In this document: piece by piece, positions 59,932 to 64,000 of the stretch
How the letters are laid out: each line of letters opens with the position of its first letter
How positions within the stretch are numbered: position 1 is the first letter of the stretch
Source of the DNA: CATQHL01 sp965242895
GTDB taxonomy: Bacteria > Actinomycetota > Acidimicrobiia > Acidimicrobiales > CATQHL01
Assembly: GCA_965242895.1 (NCBI GenBank)
Contig: OZ251507.1
Span: forward strand, 1,178,001 to 1,242,000
Reading direction: 5' to 3'
DNA: 64,000 nt
Notes under the pieces: generated by a model
Told to the model about the DNA's origin: nothing
Database searches by the model: none
Seen by the model: the letters and a program-made list of their open reading frames with translations, nothing else
Made by a program: the position numbers and the translations under genes

Positions 59932-62748
59932 GTGTCGTATCCTCACGACGGGATGAAAGACGGAATGACAGACGGGACGCAAAAAACAAAACTTCGCCCC
60001 CGCCGCATTGTCGTAGCGGTCGGTGCGGCGTTGGCTCTGATCACCGTCGCTTCGGGAATCGCCGCCGCCGTCAACGGCTTTGGAACGCCGGGTGGGGTCA
60101 CGAGGGAAGTCTTCGGCAACATCGCCGCTCCGCTGAAAGTTCTGTTCTACACGCTCGTTCCGGCTGCGATCATCTACGCCTCGATACTGTTCGGATCAAG
60201 GGTGGGAAACTGGGAACGGGGAGGCAGCGAAGACCGCTCCACCAACCGCGGCAACATACGAAAGCGGCTGGAGAACCTCCGCGCCGGGCTCTACATGCAA
60301 ACCCTGTTAAGGGACCCAGCTGCCGGAGTAATGCATTCCCTCATCTACTTCAGCTTCCTGGTGCTAGTCGGGGTGACAGTCACCCTGGAAATCGACCACC
60401 AGCTTCCCGAGTCCGCCAAGTTTCTGCACGGGAGGGTCTACCAGGGATACTCGGCAGTGGGAGACATGGCCGGGGTTGTCTTCATCGTAGGAGTGGCTTG
60501 GGCCATCGCACGGCGCTTCGGCCCAAGGCGGACGCGTCCATACCGAGTCCGAACGAAGAGCCGACCGGAGCACGCTTTGATTCTCTTCACGATGCTTGCC
60601 ATCGGCCTCACAGGCTTCGGCGTAGAGGCGTTCCGCATCGCCAACGAAGGTGTGCCGGAGTTTGAGCGATGGTCGTTTGTCGGCTATTGGTTGGCACGCG
60701 GCCTCTCGGGAATAGAAAGCGCCGCAGGCTGGCATCAGGCGTTTTGGATCATGCACGCAGTTGCGTTCGTGCTGTTCGTTCTGCTGATACCCACCACGAT
60801 GCTGCGCCACATGCTCACTTCGCCGGCAAACATGTACCTAAACCACAAAGATCGACCCAAGGGCGCAATGAAACCGATGGAAGACCTGATGGAATCCGAC
60901 TTGGAGACCTTCGGAGCTTCCACCATCGCCGACTTCTCCTGGAAACAACTCCTAGACCTGGACTCATGCACCATGTGCGGAAGGTGCACCTCGGTCTGCC
61001 CAGCGCACGCAACCGGCAAACCCCTAGATCCCAGAGAAATCGTCCTCAAGACGGGGGAAGTCATGGCAGCAACGGGCTCGCCGCCCACCTCACCCCCGCT
61101 GAGCGCGGACGCAGCCTTGAGCATCAAGGCGGACAACGTCTTTGAGAGGGTCACTTCCGAAGAAGTCTGGTCATGCACTTCTTGTAGGGCCTGCGACGAA
61201 GCCTGCCCTGTGAACATCGAAATCCTCGACAAAATTCTCGACATGAGGCGCTACCTCTCGCTGATGGAGAGTGACTTTCCGTCCGAACTCGGAAACGCCT
61301 ACCGTTCCATGGAAAACTCCGGAAACCCGTGGGGGATGGCGAGTTCCTCTCGGGGGGACTGGGCAGAGGGCTTGGAAGGGGTGAGAGTGGTGGACGGAGG
61401 CAGCCCGCTGGAAGCTGAATACCTCTACTGGGTGGGCTGCGCGGGCAGTTTCGACGACAAGAACCGCAAAGTCACGGCTGCCATGGCCGAACTTCTGCAC
61501 AGGTCGGGAGTGGACTTCGCCATCCTGGGGCCCTCGGAGACGTGCACCGGCGATCCAGCCCGACGGACCGGCAACGAATACATATTTCAGATGCTGGCTG
61601 CACAAAACATAGAGACGCTCAACGCAATGGGGGTGCGAAAGATCATCACCCAGTGTCCGCACTGCTTCAACACGCTCGGCAATGAGTATCCGCAGCTAGG
61701 CGGCCACTACGAAGTGATCCACCACAGCCAACTGCTGGAGCGTCTGGTGGCAGACGGACGGCTGGACCTCAGCAAAACCAGGCTGGAAGAGCAACTCGTC
61801 TACCACGATGCCTGCTACCTGGGGCGGCACAACGACATCTATATGGCACCTAGGCGGGTGGTGGGAGCCCTCGGAGGCATCGAAGTGGTGGAGGCGGAAC
61901 GCAACGGCAAGTCGAGCATGTGCTGCGGGGCAGGGGGCGGACGCATGTGGATGGAAGAAGTCGTCGGAAAGCCAGTCAACCTAGAGCGATCGCAGGAGTT
62001 GTTAGCCACGGGAGCCACCCGCATCGCCACGGCCTGCCCTTTCTGCTACGTAATGATTTCGGACGGGGTGGCCGCAGAGGGTGCCGAAGCCGAAGAAGTG
62101 CAAGTAGGCGACATCGCCCTGCACGTCCTGGAGGCTTTGAAGAATGCGGAAGCAGAAGCAGAGATCAGCAAGGCTGAACTGCCGGCTGAACTGCCGGTGG
62201 CCGTACTCGCAGGAACCGGCGGCGAGGATTACGATTCCAGCATCCGCAGCATCCGCAGTATCCGCACGAAAGAAACGCGAAGCGAAACCATGAGATTCGA
62301 GTCAGTGCTGCCCACAACTAGCAGCGGCGAAGAAACTGAGCCGCTCAAAGGGACTCCGGCGCTCCCCTTAATAGAACCGATCAGGCTTGTGCCCCAAAAG
62401 AAAGCCCAGGCGCCTGCCTGGGCAGGCGCCTGGGCCGGAACAGCAACTGCCCCGCCAACGCCCGCTGCCGAAGACTCCGGCGCGGAGGCGGCAGTGGACG
62501 CCGCATCGGGGAAGGAAAGCGCCGAGGATGGACGCCCGGACAACCTTGCGCTTATTAGAGGCACCGACCCCATGGCGCTGAGCATCCTGAAAACCAGAGG
62601 AATCACCCGCTACGCCCAACTCGCGGAGATGGACGAAGCCGAAATCGCAGCTCTGGAGGAAGCCCTGGAAACTCCCGGGCGGGTCGTCAGGTGGCGCTGG
62701 GCTGCCCAGGCGCGGGATCTGATGGAGAGAGCCGAGACCGACGACTAG
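59932..62748 (+). CDS. Membrane Fe-S oxidoreductase with two CCG domains (Rv0338c-like)
   Basis: 938 residues. N-terminal half: about five helices (first at 24-45) with haem-b-candidate histidines (VMHSLIYFSF, AGWHQAFWIMHAV), similar to NarI/HdrE. Next, two 4Fe-4S motifs: CTMCGRCTSVCP and CTSCRACDEACP. Then two cysteine-rich CCG domains with ETCTGDPARRTGNEY, TQCPHCFNTLGNEY, YHDACYLGRHNDIY and SMCCGAGGGRMW. The last 190 residues are a Pro/Ala/Glu-rich linker and a short HhH-like end (ILKTRGITRYAQLAEMDE). It probably moves electrons between quinones and soluble carriers. GTG 59932 or ATG 59953 is the start. Confidence 0.88.
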   Translation: MSYPHDGMKDGMTDGTQKTKLRPRRIVVAVGAALALITVASGIAAAVNGFGTPGGVTREVFGNIAAPLKVLFYTLVPAAIIYASILFGSRVGNWERGGSEDRSTNRGNIRKRLENLRAGLYMQTLLRDPAAGVMHSLIYFSFLVLVGVTVTLEIDHQLPESAKFLHGRVYQGYSAVGDMAGVVFIVGVAWAIARRFGPRRTRPYRVRTKSRPEHALILFTMLAIGLTGFGVEAFRIANEGVPEFERWSFVGYWLARGLSGIESAAGWHQAFWIMHAVAFVLFVLLIPTTMLRHMLTSPANMYLNHKDRPKGAMKPMEDLMESDLETFGASTIADFSWKQLLDLDSCTMCGRCTSVCPAHATGKPLDPREIVLKTGEVMAATGSPPTSPPLSADAALSIKADNVFERVTSEEVWSCTSCRACDEACPVNIEILDKILDMRRYLSLMESDFPSELGNAYRSMENSGNPWGMASSSRGDWAEGLEGVRVVDGGSPLEAEYLYWVGCAGSFDDKNRKVTAAMAELLHRSGVDFAILGPSETCTGDPARRTGNEYIFQMLAAQNIETLNAMGVRKIITQCPHCFNTLGNEYPQLGGHYEVIHHSQLLERLVADGRLDLSKTRLEEQLVYHDACYLGRHNDIYMAPRRVVGALGGIEVVEAERNGKSSMCCGAGGGRMWMEEVVGKPVNLERSQELLATGATRIATACPFCYVMISDGVAAEGAEAEEVQVGDIALHVLEALKNAEAEAEISKAELPAELPVAVLAGTGGEDYDSSIRSIRSIRTKETRSETMRFESVLPTTSSGEETEPLKGTPALPLIEPIRLVPQKKAQAPAWAGAWAGTATAPPTPAAEDSGAEAAVDAASGKESAEDGRPDNLALIRGTDPMALSILKTRGITRYAQLAEMDEAEIAALEEALETPGRVVRWRWAAQARDLMERAETDD

Positions 62749-63350
62749 CCGTCGGAGGGAGCGGCGAGGGACGGAGCGCCAGGCGGCGCCGGAAAATTCT
62801 CCCAGTAGCGGCTGGGCACCGGGCCCCTCTGGTCTTGATACTTAGAACCGATCTCTCCTGAACCGTAGGGTCTCAAAGCCGGGGTGGTCATCTGAATAAA
62901 GCTGATCTGCCCGATCTTCATACCCGGATACAAGGTGATCGGCAAAGTCGCCACGTTCGAGAGTTCAAGCGTGAGTTGCCCCTTCCAGCCGGCGTCCACA
63001 AAGCCCGCGGTGGAATGTATGAGCAAGCCCAGACGCCCCAAGCTGGATTTTCCTTCCAAGCGCGCCACCAGATCGTCCGGCAAGGCCACCCTCTCCAGAG
63101 TGCATCCCAGCACGAACTCCCCCGGGTGCAGGATGAAGGCCGACGTCTCGGGGATGGTGACCAACTGCGTAAGCGATTCCAGGTTTTGCTTGACGTCAAT
63201 GTGACTCAGGGTATGACTGCGGAAAACCCTGAAAATGTTGTTCAGACGCAAATCCACAGAAGAGGGCTGAACGGCGTCCGGCGACAGAGGGTCGATGGAA
63301 ATGCGCCCCGTCTCCAGACACTCAAGGATCGAACGATCAGAAAGAATCAT
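62745..63350 (-). CDS. dcd: dCTP deaminase
   Basis: 201 residues. Start ILSDRSILECLETGRISIDPL, substrate loop GKSSLGRLGLLIHSTAGFVDAGWKGQLTLELSN with the catalytic Glu, and GSKYQDQRGPVPSRY near the end. It converts dCTP to dUTP, or to dUMP if bifunctional as in mycobacteria; the sequence does not settle this by eye. The stop codon overlaps that of the Fe-S gene: the four bases CTAG at 62745-62748 encode both stops. Confidence 0.95.
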   Translation of the reverse strand: MILSDRSILECLETGRISIDPLSPDAVQPSSVDLRLNNIFRVFRSHTLSHIDVKQNLESLTQLVTIPETSAFILHPGEFVLGCTLERVALPDDLVARLEGKSSLGRLGLLIHSTAGFVDAGWKGQLTLELSNVATLPITLYPGMKIGQISFIQMTTPALRPYGSGEIGSKYQDQRGPVPSRYWENFPAPPGAPSLAAPSDG

Positions 63351-63396
63351 TGCTAAAAGAAGTTAGCCTCAATCAAGACAGAAAGGCCAGCCGCAG

Positions 63397-64000
63397 ATGA
63401 AAAACGCATTCCTACACGCTTTTGCGCCCCCGGCGGGCGGCAATTTCCGGAAGATCGTACGCGGACGGGGATGCACCCTCTGGGACAACAAGGGCAACGA
63501 ATACATAGACGCCATGGCCAGCCTTTGGTACTGCCAAGTCGGACACGGCAGAGCGGAGATAATCGACGCCGTCGCCGCCCAAATGAACGAGATCGAGGCG
63601 TACAACACGTTTGCTCCGTTCACGAACGAGCCGGCAGAGCAGGTGTCTGAGATGATCGCGGCGCTCTCGCCTCTCCCGGACGGGAGGGTATTCCTATGCT
63701 GCTCCGGTTCGGAAGCCGTCGACAGCGTGCTGAAATTTGTCCGTCTCTGGCATCGGCTGCGCGGCGAAGAGGATCGGCAGGTGGTGATCAAGCGCACGAA
63801 CGGCTACCACGGCACCAACTTCGGCGGCACTGCCGCACAAGGCATCGCCGGCAACCGAGAGGGCTGGGGCGACCTCGTGCCTCACTTCGTAGAAGTTCCC
63901 TATGACGACCTCGAAGCAGCAGGAGTGGCCTTCGCAGCAAACGCCGGAAGAGTGGCGGCGGTGATCACAGAACCCATCCAAGGCGCCGGAGGAGTGTGGC
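63397..64000 (+). CDS. Class III PLP aminotransferase, 3' partial
   Basis: Translation from ATG 63397 stays open to the window end (201 codons). It matches the first half of omega-amino acid/acetylornithine-type transaminases: RGRGCTLWDNKGNEYIDAMASLWYCQVGHG, CCSGSEAVDSVLKFVRLWH for phosphate binding, RTNGYHGTNFGGTAAQG and VAAVITEPIQGAGGVW. The PLP lysine lies beyond the window. GAAAGG occurs about 15 bases before the start. Omega-amino acid:pyruvate transaminase is the best guess by motif pattern; substrate is uncertain. It diverges from dcd. Confidence 0.88.
   Translation, partial: MKNAFLHAFAPPAGGNFRKIVRGRGCTLWDNKGNEYIDAMASLWYCQVGHGRAEIIDAVAAQMNEIEAYNTFAPFTNEPAEQVSEMIAALSPLPDGRVFLCCSGSEAVDSVLKFVRLWHRLRGEEDRQVVIKRTNGYHGTNFGGTAAQGIAGNREGWGDLVPHFVEVPYDDLEAAGVAFAANAGRVAAVITEPIQGAGGVW

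Overview
The window looks like a chromosomal segment of an actinobacterium, most likely Acidimicrobiia or a close relative; the class is inference, the phylum is firmer. Evidence for the phylum: CrgA next to a PASTA-domain Ser/Thr kinase and a TrpG-type amidotransferase, a ClpS/DUF2017 pair, a large membrane Fe-S reductase of the mycobacterial Rv0338c type, stand-alone LigC-like ligase and LigD-type primase-polymerase, ergothioneine genes, and a caa3 oxidase whose subunit II carries cytochrome c. GC content appears to be in the high fifties. Gene density is high, starts at GTG and TTG are frequent, and many neighbouring genes overlap by 1 to 8 bases. Several blocks (crgA/trpG/pknB/phosphatase, recR/dnaX, ligC/primC) lie near the replication origin in mycobacteria, so this may be an origin-proximal region, although dnaA is not present.

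Layout. 1-6.7 kb: partial class I aminotransferase, isochorismatase-fold protein, truncated haemoglobin, tRNA-Leu, PP2C phosphatase, PASTA kinase, trpG, crgA. 6.7-18 kb: a convergent gap with palindromes and a DnaA-box-like site, a Zn-ribbon membrane protein coupled to a thiolase without its catalytic Cys, DoxX, two paralogous DMT transporters enclosing two crcB fluoride channels, convergent DNA ligase and primase-polymerase, a 5'-3' exonuclease, methylmalonyl-CoA epimerase and a normal thiolase. 17.9-21.6 kb: recR and dnaX enclosed by a near-perfect 368-bp inverted repeat, each arm with a sigma70-like promoter and a structured, apparently non-coding transcript. 21.7-34.6 kb: an SDR, then a nine-gene minus-strand operon for a caa3 cytochrome oxidase and its assembly (ctaB to ctaG), which also encodes a CoxI paralogue without any metal ligand, a CoxIII-like partner and an unknown membrane protein; ctaA diverges from it and leads into clpS and DUF2017. 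34.7-47.4 kb: tRNA-Glu, a fused E1 alpha-beta dehydrogenase with a free-standing lipoyl protein, then a locus of sugar-type ABC transporter, deacetylase, SDR, amidohydrolase, PhyH dioxygenase, cupin, amidase and alpha/beta hydrolase. 47.4-57.2 kb: tRNA-Asp, tRNA-Phe, a conserved small protein, and a compact operon dnaK-grpE-dnaJ-egtB-egtD-purA-purB. 57.5-64 kb: gpmA, ammonium transporter, Fe-S reductase, dcd and the start of a class III aminotransferase.

Working together: respiration is complete in outline (oxidase subunits, haem O and haem A synthases, assembly factor). Protein folding, thiol-redox protection through ergothioneine and adenylate synthesis appear to share one transcript. The observations most worth following are the inverted repeat with its paired RNA candidates, and the ligand-free CoxI paralogue. 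No transposase, integrase or CRISPR array was found.
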